Source: Syntrophaceae bacterium UBA2208 (GTDB lineage: Bacteria > Desulfobacterota > BSN033 > UBA1163). Taken from it: DNA of 5,995 nt. The stretch's first letter is position 1, and each line of letters starts with the position of its first letter. The stretch covers positions 19,583-25,577 of the forward strand of contig DCUS01000225.1 in the NCBI GenBank assembly GCA_002327885.1, written 5' to 3'. Shown here in pieces: positions 1 to 5,876 of this stretch. The notes under the pieces are model-generated. The model was not told where the DNA came from and ran no database searches. It was given only the letters and a program-made list of their open reading frames with translations. The translations under genes and the position numbers were made by a program.

Positions 1-143
1 AACCAGTTGAACAGGGTACCGATGACAAATGAACCAGCTCCCATCCCTGCCAGGTAGAGGTAAATGGCGATAATCTCCTTCCATTCTTTTTGAGGCTTGA
101 GAAATCTCATGTTTCTTGCCGGGTGGGCCGGTTCTGTCCTCAT
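1..143 (-). CDS. NrfD/polysulfide reductase-like membrane subunit, N-terminal fragment
   Basis: Partial gene whose 3' part lies beyond position 1. The 47 visible codons give a short polar N-terminus followed from about residue 13 by FLKPQKEWKEIIAIYLYLAG and then MGAGSFVIGTLFNW. A charged stretch leading into a first membrane helix with a YLxLAGxGAGSF pattern resembles the start of NrfD/PsrC/DmsC-type quinone-interacting subunits of molybdopterin or multihaem oxidoreductases. Members of this family pass electrons between quinones and an iron-sulfur partner in the inner membrane. The ATG at 143 is preferred because GGGGA lies upstream. An in-frame ATG at 110, eleven codons further in, has a poorer upstream sequence but cannot be excluded. 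The gene is divergent from the IclR regulator and has a good sigma70-type promoter at 228-255. The family call rests on a short segment and could be wrong; the membrane nature of the protein is more secure. Confidence 0.55.
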   Translation of the reverse strand, partial: MRTEPAHPARNMRFLKPQKEWKEIIAIYLYLAGMGAGSFVIGTLFNW

Positions 144-227
144 CCCTGTTTCCCCATCAACCCTTCCCTCTCATTTGAACGGAAAAAGGCGAAAGTTCTC
201 TTGAGTGAACAGCTTAAAACCGTGCTA

Positions 228-255
228 ATCATAGCATAACTATCCATATTGTCAA
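228..255 (-). promoter_or_regulatory. Sigma70-type promoter for the NrfD-like gene
   Basis: Read on the minus strand, TTGACA (255-250) is a perfect -35 hexamer. It is followed after 16 bases by TATGAT (233-228), which matches five of six positions of the -10 consensus. Transcription would begin near 221, leaving a leader of about 78 bases before the ATG at 143. The -35 lies inside one arm of the 249-292 inverted repeat. The -10 overlaps a small palindrome, TGCTA-N4-TAGCA (223-236). Both arrangements suggest control by a bound protein. No transcript data are available here. Confidence 0.6.
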
Positions 256-292
256 GATTTTCAGAAAATGAGTTGGGAGAATATCTTGACAA
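249..292. promoter_or_regulatory. Candidate operator: 10-bp perfect inverted repeat
   Basis: TTGTCAAGAT (249-258) and ATCTTGACAA (283-292) are perfect inverted copies. Their centres are 34 bp apart, about three helical turns, which would put both arms on the same DNA face. Each arm contains an outward-facing TTGACA -35 hexamer, one for the NrfD-like gene and one for the IclR gene. The match extends four bases beyond the hexamers, so the symmetry is more than two -35 boxes facing each other. IclR proteins commonly bind partly palindromic sites upstream of their own and divergent genes as dimers or tetramers, so the adjacent regulator is the obvious candidate ligand. Binding is inferred. Confidence 0.5.
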
Positions 293-315
293 AGGTAAAA
301 AGAATCTGGTATTTT
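286..315 (+). promoter_or_regulatory. Sigma70-type promoter for the IclR regulator
   Basis: TTGACA (286-291) is followed after 18 bases by TATTTT (310-315), a four-of-six -10 match. The predicted start is near 322, which leaves a leader of about 18 bases before the ATG at 340. This promoter would lie inside the reading frame if translation began at the earlier ATG at 268, so it argues for the shorter protein. The -35 sits in the right arm of the inverted repeat, which suggests autoregulation. Confidence 0.5.
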
Positions 316-339
316 TTCAGAGTTCAATCTGGTGAACAT

Positions 340-1113
340 ATGAAGAAGCCCACATATTCCGCGCCATCCGTACAGAAGGCATTTAAGATTCTTCACGCGA
401 TTTCAGAGACTTCAAACGGTTTAGGGATCAGCGATCTCTCCAAGAAGCTCAAGATCGGGAAAAGCACCGTCCACGGAATTACCATGGCTCTTGAAGAGAT
501 GGGCGTTTTAATAAGAGATCCAAAAGGGAAAAAATATAATATGGGTTTTACCCTTCTCGAACTTAAAAAAAAGGCCTATGGGAAGATCAAGTTGAGAGAT
601 ATGGCAAAAATTCCCATGGAAAAGTTAATGGACAAAATAGGAGAGACGGTTTTTCTTGGCGTATTGAATGGAGACCACGTCACGATTTTAGATATGGTTG
701 AATCTCATAATGAGATGAAGATTACCTCCCCCCCCGGGACGAGGATTCCTCTCTTGGCTGGAGCCATCGGGAAGGTCTTTCTCGCCCAATTTGAAGAGAA
801 GAAAGCGAAAGAGTTGATCAAAAAGGCCGGGTTAGTCCGGTTTACTTCAAAGTCCATTATCGATCAGAAAAGGTTTTTTAAAGAGGTGGAAGAAACGAAG
901 CAGAAAGGTTATGCGATCGATGATGAAGAATATATGATTGGGGTCAGGGCGATCGCTTCCCCCATTCAGACGATATCCTCCCCTCTGGCTGCGATTTGGG
1001 TGGTGGGATTTACTTCGAGCCTTAATGACCAGAAGATGGAAAAGGTCATTTTAGAGATCCAGAAAACCGTGCGAGATATTAGCCAATCCATAAGCCCCGT
1101 CGTTGCGTTATAA
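340..1113 (+). CDS. IclR-family transcriptional regulator
   Basis: Encodes a 257-residue cytoplasmic DNA-binding regulator, a normal IclR length. An N-terminal winged helix-turn-helix spans about residues 8-70, with LGISDLSKKLKIGKSTVHG (28-46) forming the helix-turn-helix. The C-terminal effector-binding domain covers about 85-255. It carries family landmarks: AGAIGKVFLA (140-149), equivalent to the usual ALGKALLA, and GYAIDDEEYMIGVRAIASPI (190-209), equivalent to the classic GYAxDDEE...GVRCIAAP. The ATG at 340 is chosen over the in-frame ATG at 268. GGTGA lies just upstream at 331-335, a promoter sits between the two starts, and the extra 24 residues look like translated promoter DNA. The gene is divergent from the NrfD-like gene and convergent with the dehydrogenase, with 54 bases between stop codons. 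IclR proteins near catabolic clusters usually sense a small organic acid. The effector and targets here are unknown. Confidence 0.92.
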   Translation: MKKPTYSAPSVQKAFKILHAISETSNGLGISDLSKKLKIGKSTVHGITMALEEMGVLIRDPKGKKYNMGFTLLELKKKAYGKIKLRDMAKIPMEKLMDKIGETVFLGVLNGDHVTILDMVESHNEMKITSPPGTRIPLLAGAIGKVFLAQFEEKKAKELIKKAGLVRFTSKSIIDQKRFFKEVEETKQKGYAIDDEEYMIGVRAIASPIQTISSPLAAIWVVGFTSSLNDQKMEKVILEIQKTVRDISQSISPVVAL

Positions 1114-1129
1114 AAAAGGAGTGAGTTTT

Positions 1130-1147
1130 TCGGGTTGAAGGACCCGA
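1130..1147. other. Small stem-loop between convergent genes
   Basis: TCGGGT (1130-1135) pairs with ACCCGA (1142-1147), and a further T-G wobble leaves a GAAG loop. It sits in the 54-base gap between the stop codons of the IclR gene and the dehydrogenase, where a terminator is expected. However, no T tract follows directly on either strand. On the plus strand the T run comes before the stem. On the minus strand five A's follow, and six T's come only 12 bases later. It may contribute weakly to termination or transcript ends, but it is not a canonical intrinsic terminator. Confidence 0.25.
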
Positions 1148-1167
1148 TTAGGCAAGAGGGAGAGATT

Positions 1168-2235
1168 TTAGAAGGATCGGAGGATTCTGACAATATCATC
1201 TCCTACTTCATTCGTTCTGGAGTGGCCCCCCAGATCCATGGTTCTCACTTTTTTCTCCGATAAGTTCTGTTTTGCCGCTTGATATAAAAGGTCCCCTGCC
1301 TCCTTTTCTCCTAAATAGTCTAACATCAATTTGGCAGTGAGGATAGCGGCAATCGGGTTGGCCAGACCTTTTCCGGCAATATCCGGAGCGGATCCATGCA
1401 CGGGATCGAAGAATCCAGGATAGGTCTTGTCCTTTGGGTTGAAACTCGCCCCAGGCGCCAATCCCATTCCGCCTGTAACCGAAGCGGTGAGGTCGGAAAG
1501 AATGTCTGCAAAGAGATTGGAAGCGACAATGACATCATACCCTTTTGGATTCCGAACCACATCCATGCAGGCCGCATCGATTAGCTTGGATTCGGTTTTT
1601 ATCTCTGGAAATCGAGAAGCGACTTCCTTAAAGATACGATCCCAGAGAACCATTCCGTATCGCTGGGCATTCGATTTGGTAACGGAGGTGACTTTTTTCC
1701 TTCCTTTTTCTCTGGCATATTGAAAGGCAAAAGTGATGATCCTCTCGATTCCTTTTCGTGTAAAGATGCCGCTCTGGATCGCCAATTCCCCTTCTCCGAT
1801 TCCGGAAATGCCTCCTACATTTGAATATTCTCCTTCCGTATTTTCCCGAATGACGACGATGTCAATTTCTTCTTGTAAGATGTGAGTGAGCGGAGATTCA
1901 ATCCCTTTGAAGAGAGTGACCGGTCGCAGGCCTACATAAAGATCAAATCCGAATTTGATGGGGAGAAGGAGGCCATGGAGTGTAATATCGTCAGGAATTC
2001 TTGGATCGCCTACCGCGCCGAGATAGATGGCATCAAAACTTTTTAAAATTTCCAGGCCACCTTCTGGCATCATCCTTCCATGCCGGAGGTGGTATTCGCT
2101 GCCCCAGGGTAAATAGTCGAATTGAAATTGAAGGTTTTTAAAGATTTCAGAAAGGGTCTTCAAACATTTGATCCCTTCTGAGATCACCTCGGTCCCAATT
2201 CCATCCCCCGGGATAACAGCAATCTGATGAGTCAT
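1168..2235 (-). CDS. Tartrate/D-malate dehydrogenase-like NAD-dependent oxidative decarboxylase
   Basis: Encodes a 355-residue cytoplasmic enzyme of the isocitrate/isopropylmalate dehydrogenase family, full length for the group. It starts with IAVIPGDGIGTEV (5-17). The catalytic set, by alignment with characterised isopropylmalate dehydrogenases, is R104 (in VGLRP), R130 (in VIRENTEGEY), Y137, K187 (in TKSNA) and D220, D244 and D248, the metal-binding acids. HGSAPDIAGKG (280-290) with D285 is the NAD-type pattern, as opposed to the lysine of NADP isocitrate dehydrogenases. The segment FDAIYLGAVGDPRIPDDITLHG and the ENTEGEYS motif are closer to E. coli DmlA and tartrate dehydrogenase than to LeuB. 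The expected reaction is metal-dependent oxidation and decarboxylation of D-malate or tartrate. Position 94 is lysine where relatives have the first substrate-binding arginine, so substrate range is uncertain. An isopropylmalate-type activity is the main alternative. The nearest AGAGGT is about 13 bases before the ATG, so the ribosome site is weak. It lies 149 bases after the permease and is probably its last operon partner. Confidence 0.85.
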   Translation of the reverse strand: MTHQIAVIPGDGIGTEVISEGIKCLKTLSEIFKNLQFQFDYLPWGSEYHLRHGRMMPEGGLEILKSFDAIYLGAVGDPRIPDDITLHGLLLPIKFGFDLYVGLRPVTLFKGIESPLTHILQEEIDIVVIRENTEGEYSNVGGISGIGEGELAIQSGIFTRKGIERIITFAFQYAREKGRKKVTSVTKSNAQRYGMVLWDRIFKEVASRFPEIKTESKLIDAACMDVVRNPKGYDVIVASNLFADILSDLTASVTGGMGLAPGASFNPKDKTYPGFFDPVHGSAPDIAGKGLANPIAAILTAKLMLDYLGEKEAGDLLYQAAKQNLSEKKVRTMDLGGHSRTNEVGDDIVRILRSF

Positions 2236-2236
2236 T

Positions 2237-2284
2237 CTCTAAGGTTCTACCTCTGATTCATCATTAGATAAATTCCCCTTAGAG
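2237..2284. promoter_or_regulatory. 8-bp inverted repeat upstream of the dehydrogenase
   Basis: CTCTAAGG (2237-2244) and CCTTAGAG (2277-2284) are perfect inverted copies separated by 32 bases, so the arm centres are 40 bp apart, close to four helical turns. On the minus-strand transcript the second arm ends one base before the ATG at 2235. Pairing would therefore enclose the AGAGGT ribosome site and reach the start codon. It could be a protein operator or a leader stem controlling translation, and chance is also possible. The rest of the 2236-2384 gap is AT-rich with no convincing promoter or gene. Confidence 0.3.
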
Positions 2285-2384
2285 GAAAGAGGCAATTGAA
2301 ATGATGAGGAAGGTGCGCTGTTAGAACGCTATAGCAATCAAATTGATAAAATATTTTTTGGTAAAATACCGCTAAAAAAACCTT

Positions 2385-4355
2385 TCAATCCTTACGAGCA
2401 CTTTCCGCAAGGCTTGCTGGTCTCCTTCCAATGATTGGGAATGACCCAAGGTATTTTTGACTGAGCAAACCAAGTGCAATTAAGGCTATTCCCGTTATGT
2501 CTGTGATTAGGTCGGGATGAAGCACAGCGATTCCGCCAGCAAAAAAGATAATCCTTTCTAATATCGTAGCGGGTTTAATAAAATGCCCCATGACGGCAGC
2601 TTCAAGGGGAAACATAGCCACAATGGCTAAAACCGCCATCATAATAATTTCAAAGGGAGTTCCCTTCATTAAAAAAACCGGGTAGAAGACAAAGAAAAAG
2701 GGCATGATATAGCCACCGATCCCTAATCGGATCGCGATCCAGGCTAATCGAAGCCAATTGGCCCCGGCAATCGCCGCAGCAGTAAAACAGGCGATGCAAA
2801 CCGGTGGCGTCAGCCCCGATTTGATGGCAAACCAGAAAATGAACAGATGTCCTGCAAGGGGCGGCAGCCCCAATCCTTCCAATGCAGGACCTAATACTGC
2901 AGCGGCAATCACATAAGCCGCTGTCGTGGTCATGCCCATGCCCAAGACGATAGCGCAGACCATCGTTGCGAGGAGGGCGAGAAAGATATTGACTCCTGCC
3001 AGGGACATGATAATCTCCGAAATCTTAACGCCAAAACCTGTTAAAGAGATCATGGTCACTGCCATTTGAACACAGCTCATCATCACCATAAGCCAGGCGA
3101 GCGCTGCGCTGACCCCTCGGTAATAAGCTCCTGCTATGATTTTGATCCTCTCCCAGGCTGCTTTGGGCGTCATGGGACCGCCGATGATCATGAATAAAAT
3201 CATGGCGGCAATCAGAGACCAGGCGGCACAGATTTGTGGGGGGATGTACATGAGGAGCAGAACGAGGAGGAGCCCTATGGGAATAAAGACCATTACAACC
3301 TGCTTTGGAGCAAAGACCTCGCTGAATTTTGGGATGAGTTCCGGCGGTAACTTGCCTAATCCATATCTCTTTGCCTCCACATAGATTCCCGCCCAGACCC
3401 CCGCATAATAAACCAGAGCCGGTATCACTGCAGCGAGCATGACAGTAAGGAATGGAATGTTGAGGAACTCTGCCATGACAAATGCGCCTGCTCCCATGAT
3501 CGGGGGCGTGATCTGTCCGCCGGAAGAAGCGGAGGCTTCGATGGCCCCTGCCAGCTCACTTTTATAGCCCAACTTTTTCATGGTTGGAATAGTAAAGGAA
3601 CCTGTCGTAGCAACATTGGCGACAGAGGAGCCGGAGAGCATTCCAAAAAAGGCGCTGGAGATAACGGAAATTTGTCCCGCGCCGCCTATCATCCGGCCAC
3701 CTGTAAATTGGGCCAAATCCATAAAGCCTTTACCGACGCCCACTGCAAACAGGACGGGTCCAAAGATGACAAATAGCGCAATGACGCGACTGGTGAGGTC
3801 AGTGAGCAATCCCCAGATGCCTTCGGTCATGAGATAAAGTTGGTAAAAAATTTCTGTGTAATGATAGCCGGCATGGCCAAAAAAGCCGGGGATATATTGT
3901 CCCACGAGGGCATAAATCAGAAAAAGAAGAACAAGAATGGGAATCGCTTTTCCCAGGGCACGCCTGGTCCCTTCGAGGAGCAGGATCATTAGAATGACGC
4001 CCAATACAAGCTGATAATTTTCATAACGTCCAACAGCTCGAGCCACCTCTTCCCAATAAATCATAATGTAAATGCAAGGGATAACGGAAACGACCAAAAA
4101 GAATAGATCCAACCATGAAGGGGAATTTAAGGTGCCGTAAAGAAATTTATCTCTCAAGGAGGTGCTTTTTTCCGGCAAATGTTTCTTGTCAAGCGGATAA
4201 AGAAGAAAGACAAGGGCCAGTCCAAAGGTTAAAGAGACACCTCCTTGAAGGAGGGGGTGAAGGGCTATGGTTAAAGCGGTATAGACTAAAAAGATTGACC
4301 AGGCACCGATCAGGATTGCGGCAAATATTTTCCAGCCACCGGTCAGTTCTCTCAT
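2385..4355 (-). CDS. TRAP transporter fused permease (DctQM type, TAXI class)
   Basis: Encodes a 656-residue inner-membrane protein, the usual length for fused TRAP permeases in which the small DctQ subunit and large DctM subunit are one chain. The DctQ-like part covers roughly residues 8-155 with hydrophobic helices near 10-31, 40-54, 83-100, 114-127 and 137-152. The DctM part runs from about 185 to 560. It contains the family signatures FFGMLSGSSVANVATTGSFT (236-255), ASASSGGQITPPIMGAGAFV (274-293), LGMGMTTTAAYVIAAAVLGP (471-490) and IKSGLTPPVCIACFTAAAIA (511-530). The latter two pairs form the scoop-like substrate and sodium sites in this superfamily. A C-terminal extension of about 90 residues with two or three more helices (about 568-632) is typical of this subclass. 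GAGGTG at 4366-4361, five bases before the ATG, is a strong ribosome site. It follows the lipoprotein gene by 48 bases. It would import an organic acid delivered by the TAXI binding protein, driven by an ion gradient. Confidence 0.95.
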   Translation of the reverse strand: MRELTGGWKIFAAILIGAWSIFLVYTALTIALHPLLQGGVSLTFGLALVFLLYPLDKKHLPEKSTSLRDKFLYGTLNSPSWLDLFFLVVSVIPCIYIMIYWEEVARAVGRYENYQLVLGVILMILLLEGTRRALGKAIPILVLLFLIYALVGQYIPGFFGHAGYHYTEIFYQLYLMTEGIWGLLTDLTSRVIALFVIFGPVLFAVGVGKGFMDLAQFTGGRMIGGAGQISVISSAFFGMLSGSSVANVATTGSFTIPTMKKLGYKSELAGAIEASASSGGQITPPIMGAGAFVMAEFLNIPFLTVMLAAVIPALVYYAGVWAGIYVEAKRYGLGKLPPELIPKFSEVFAPKQVVMVFIPIGLLLVLLLMYIPPQICAAWSLIAAMILFMIIGGPMTPKAAWERIKIIAGAYYRGVSAALAWLMVMMSCVQMAVTMISLTGFGVKISEIIMSLAGVNIFLALLATMVCAIVLGMGMTTTAAYVIAAAVLGPALEGLGLPPLAGHLFIFWFAIKSGLTPPVCIACFTAAAIAGANWLRLAWIAIRLGIGGYIMPFFFVFYPVFLMKGTPFEIIMMAVLAIVAMFPLEAAVMGHFIKPATILERIIFFAGGIAVLHPDLITDITGIALIALGLLSQKYLGSFPIIGRRPASLAESARKD

Positions 4356-4360
4356 TTTCT

Positions 4361-4366
4361 CACCTC
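4361..4366 (-). promoter_or_regulatory. Ribosome binding site of the TRAP permease
   Basis: GAGGTG on the minus strand, within AAGAGGTGAG, sits five bases from the ATG at 4355 and fixes that start. Confidence 0.8.
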
Positions 4367-4403
4367 TTTATCCTAATCCTTAAGGGCCCCTGCAAAAATT
4401 GAG

Positions 4404-4793
4404 TTATTTGGTCACGGTGATATTGAAGGCTCCCACACTGCCTTTATTACCAATGGCCTCAATTTTATAAGTTCCTGGCGGGGTTCTAACGGGGATCCCT
4501 GAACTCACTTGAAAGTCACCTTTTTTATCAACAATGATCACATCCGTTTTTTCTGTTCCAAGACCGTGATAGACATCACCGACCTTCAAGGTGATCTCTA
4601 CTTCTTCTCCCGGCAGAAATTGAGAGCCTTGGATGACAAGCGGCGTCGTTGCTTTGCCGCTCGATGGCTGGACCGTAAGGGTGGCCGGTCTTTCCTTCGG
4701 CGCTTTCGGGACACATGCTAAGGCAGCGATCATGGAAAAGCAACAGATCAGGGCAATTCCCATATTGATATAAAGAAATCTTTTTTTCGACAT
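4404..4793 (-). CDS. Small lipoprotein with Ig-like beta domain, inside the TRAP cluster
   Basis: Encodes 129 residues. A basic start (MSKKR) and hydrophobic stretch lead to AALAC, a permissive lipobox that makes C27 the likely lipidated residue. V28 at position +2 lacks the aspartate that would retain the protein in the inner membrane, so by the Lol rule it may reach the outer membrane. The mature part of about 100 residues has a linker rich in proline and lysine, then one beta-rich domain. PSSGKATTPLVIQGSQF (43-59) and PGEEVEITL are followed by DKKGDFQVSS and TPPGTYKIEAIGNKG, ending in FNITVTK. This SG-GSxF-PGE-DxxGxF-PPGTY pattern is characteristic of Ig-like or IPT-type modules on bacterial and archaeal surfaces. 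AGGAGG lies eight bases before the ATG, a near-perfect ribosome site. It sits 42 bases after the binding protein and 48 before the permease, so cotranscription is likely. No enzymatic motif is visible. It is a candidate accessory factor, but its function is unknown. Confidence 0.8.
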   Translation of the reverse strand: MSKKRFLYINMGIALICCFSMIAALACVPKAPKERPATLTVQPSSGKATTPLVIQGSQFLPGEEVEITLKVGDVYHGLGTEKTDVIIVDKKGDFQVSSGIPVRTPPGTYKIEAIGNKGSVGAFNITVTK

Positions 4794-4801
4794 GAGTTTA
4801 T

Positions 4802-4807
4802 CCTCCT
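4802..4807 (-). promoter_or_regulatory. Ribosome binding site of the lipoprotein
   Basis: AGGAGG on the minus strand, in GAGAGGAGGATAAACTC, is eight bases from the ATG at 4793. This consensus site supports the lipoprotein as a genuinely translated gene rather than a chance open frame. Confidence 0.8.
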
Positions 4808-4835
4808 CTCTATAGATAAAGTTTATGTTCCTCTA

Positions 4836-5840
4836 TTACTTCATCTCTGGCGGAATTAATTCAGGAGGTATCTTTTGACCCGCTTCACGATAAAATTTCA
4901 CCGCCCCCGCATGGAAAGGAACTTTCAAGCCAAAATTCACGGCATTGCCCACCATATCATCAAATTTTCCCTGCTTGAGTGTCGCCAGAGGTGCAACTAA
5001 GGCCGCCCGGTTCTCCCACACTGCCTTGACAATTTTGTAGACCACATCATCAGGAATCTTTTTGACCACGAAATCTCCGATCACGTAGGCGTAACTGAGT
5101 TGTTCTGACGTGACCGCTTTGAAGAGGCCTGCCGGGATGGTCATGCTCCGGTGTAACCCAGGTTGGACTTTTTCAGCCTTTTCCATAATTTCTTTTGTTA
5201 CGGGGACAACGGTTATCTCCATCGCGGATTCAATATCAAGAACTGCGGCATCTTTAAAGCCAGCCTTGAACCAGCCATCCACCACACCCGCCTTCATCGC
5301 ATCAGGACTGGCCCCGAGCCCCATCAATTTGTAATTGGGTTTGATGTTAACGGCTTCCAGGAAATACTCCATGTGCCAACCAGAAGTGGTTCCTGGGTTC
5401 ATGGCAAACGTTTTGCCGGCAAAGCCTTCGACGGAAGTAATGCCGCTCTTCTTGCTGGCGACTAAATGAATCGGGGTAAAGTAACCGCCCCATAACGTTC
5501 TCAGATCCTTATCGGGTTTCCCCTTCCAGTCTAAATTGCCCAGGTAGCTCGCTGCTGCCGCCCCTGTGCTTGCCGGACCGGCCATGATGGTGCCTCTCCG
5601 GAGTCTCTCAAGATTTTCCACATAGCCGCCTGTCTCCACAACGGTCACCATGATCTCACCGGGGTAGGCTTTATTGATCACACCCGCCAACGCCACGGTG
5701 TTCGCATAGAGCCCCGATCGAACACTGGTTGATCCTAATTTAAAACGAAAGGCCGCTGCATTTACCTCTAAGGTAGCGGATAAAATAAATAAAAATGATA
5801 AGGTAAAAGTTAGAAAGATTACCCAAATCCTCTTCGTCAT
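4836..5840 (-). CDS. TAXI-family TRAP transporter solute-binding protein
   Basis: Encodes 334 residues, normal for the TAXI (TRAP-associated extracytoplasmic immunogenic) binding proteins. An N-terminal signal peptide (MTKR, a hydrophobic core at 5-22, then VNA) is probably cleaved near residue 28 by signal peptidase I, giving a periplasmic protein. The mature part opens with FRFKLGSTSVRSGLYANTVA, the family's ligand-site start. Further landmarks are ETGGYVENLERLRRGTIMAG (69-88), GFAGKTFAMNPGTTSGWH (139-156), a GVVDGWFKAG segment (185-194), and PFHAGAVKFYREAG (308-321) near the end. The ATG at 5840 is chosen because AGGAG (5852-5848) precedes it by seven bases. The in-frame TTG at 5861 lies before that site and would add a poor signal-peptide start. 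It is the first gene of the cluster and should define substrate specificity. Few TAXI proteins have known ligands, mostly C5 diacids such as 2-oxoglutarate or glutamate. The neighbouring dehydrogenase points to a hydroxy diacid, which is inference. Confidence 0.93.
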   Translation of the reverse strand: MTKRIWVIFLTFTLSFLFILSATLEVNAAAFRFKLGSTSVRSGLYANTVALAGVINKAYPGEIMVTVVETGGYVENLERLRRGTIMAGPASTGAAAASYLGNLDWKGKPDKDLRTLWGGYFTPIHLVASKKSGITSVEGFAGKTFAMNPGTTSGWHMEYFLEAVNIKPNYKLMGLGASPDAMKAGVVDGWFKAGFKDAAVLDIESAMEITVVPVTKEIMEKAEKVQPGLHRSMTIPAGLFKAVTSEQLSYAYVIGDFVVKKIPDDVVYKIVKAVWENRAALVAPLATLKQGKFDDMVGNAVNFGLKVPFHAGAVKFYREAGQKIPPELIPPEMK

Positions 5841-5847
5841 TTTCCTT

Positions 5848-5852
5848 CTCCT
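5848..5852 (-). promoter_or_regulatory. Ribosome binding site deciding the binding-protein start
   Basis: AGGAG on the minus strand, within AAAGGAGAAGG, is seven bases before the ATG at 5840. It lies inside the upstream extension that a TTG start at 5861 would require, so it favours the ATG. Confidence 0.75.
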
Positions 5853-5876
5853 TTCTATCAAGGATGGATTTTTGGT

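Noticed and set aside
268..339. Upstream extension of the IclR protein from the ATG at 268
   Set aside because: No ribosome site precedes it, the added residues are unlike IclR N-termini, and it overlaps the inverted repeat and the promoter at 286-315. The ATG at 340 gives a normal family length.
1130..1147. Bidirectional terminator between the convergent IclR and dehydrogenase genes
   Set aside because: The stem is short and has no adjoining T tract on either strand. It is kept only as a low-confidence stem-loop.
2338..2384. Terminator after the permease (AT-rich stretch with GGTAAAATACC)
   Set aside because: The stem would be only four pairs, and the T run on the minus strand comes before it rather than after it. 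It does not support an operon break before the dehydrogenase.
3580..3837. Open frames on the plus strand opposite the permease, and similar ones opposite the other minus-strand genes
   Set aside because: They are antisense shadows of strongly conserved coding sequence, have no convincing ribosome sites and show no recognisable domains.
5841..5861. TTG start at 5861 for the binding protein
   Set aside because: The extension would contain the AGGAG ribosome site of the ATG at 5840, and the signal peptide is typical from that ATG.
5855..5865. Possible second IclR operator upstream of the binding protein (TATCAAGGAT-like)
   Set aside because: Only TCAAG is shared with the 249-292 arm, there is no partner arm nearby, and it overlaps the ribosome-site region.
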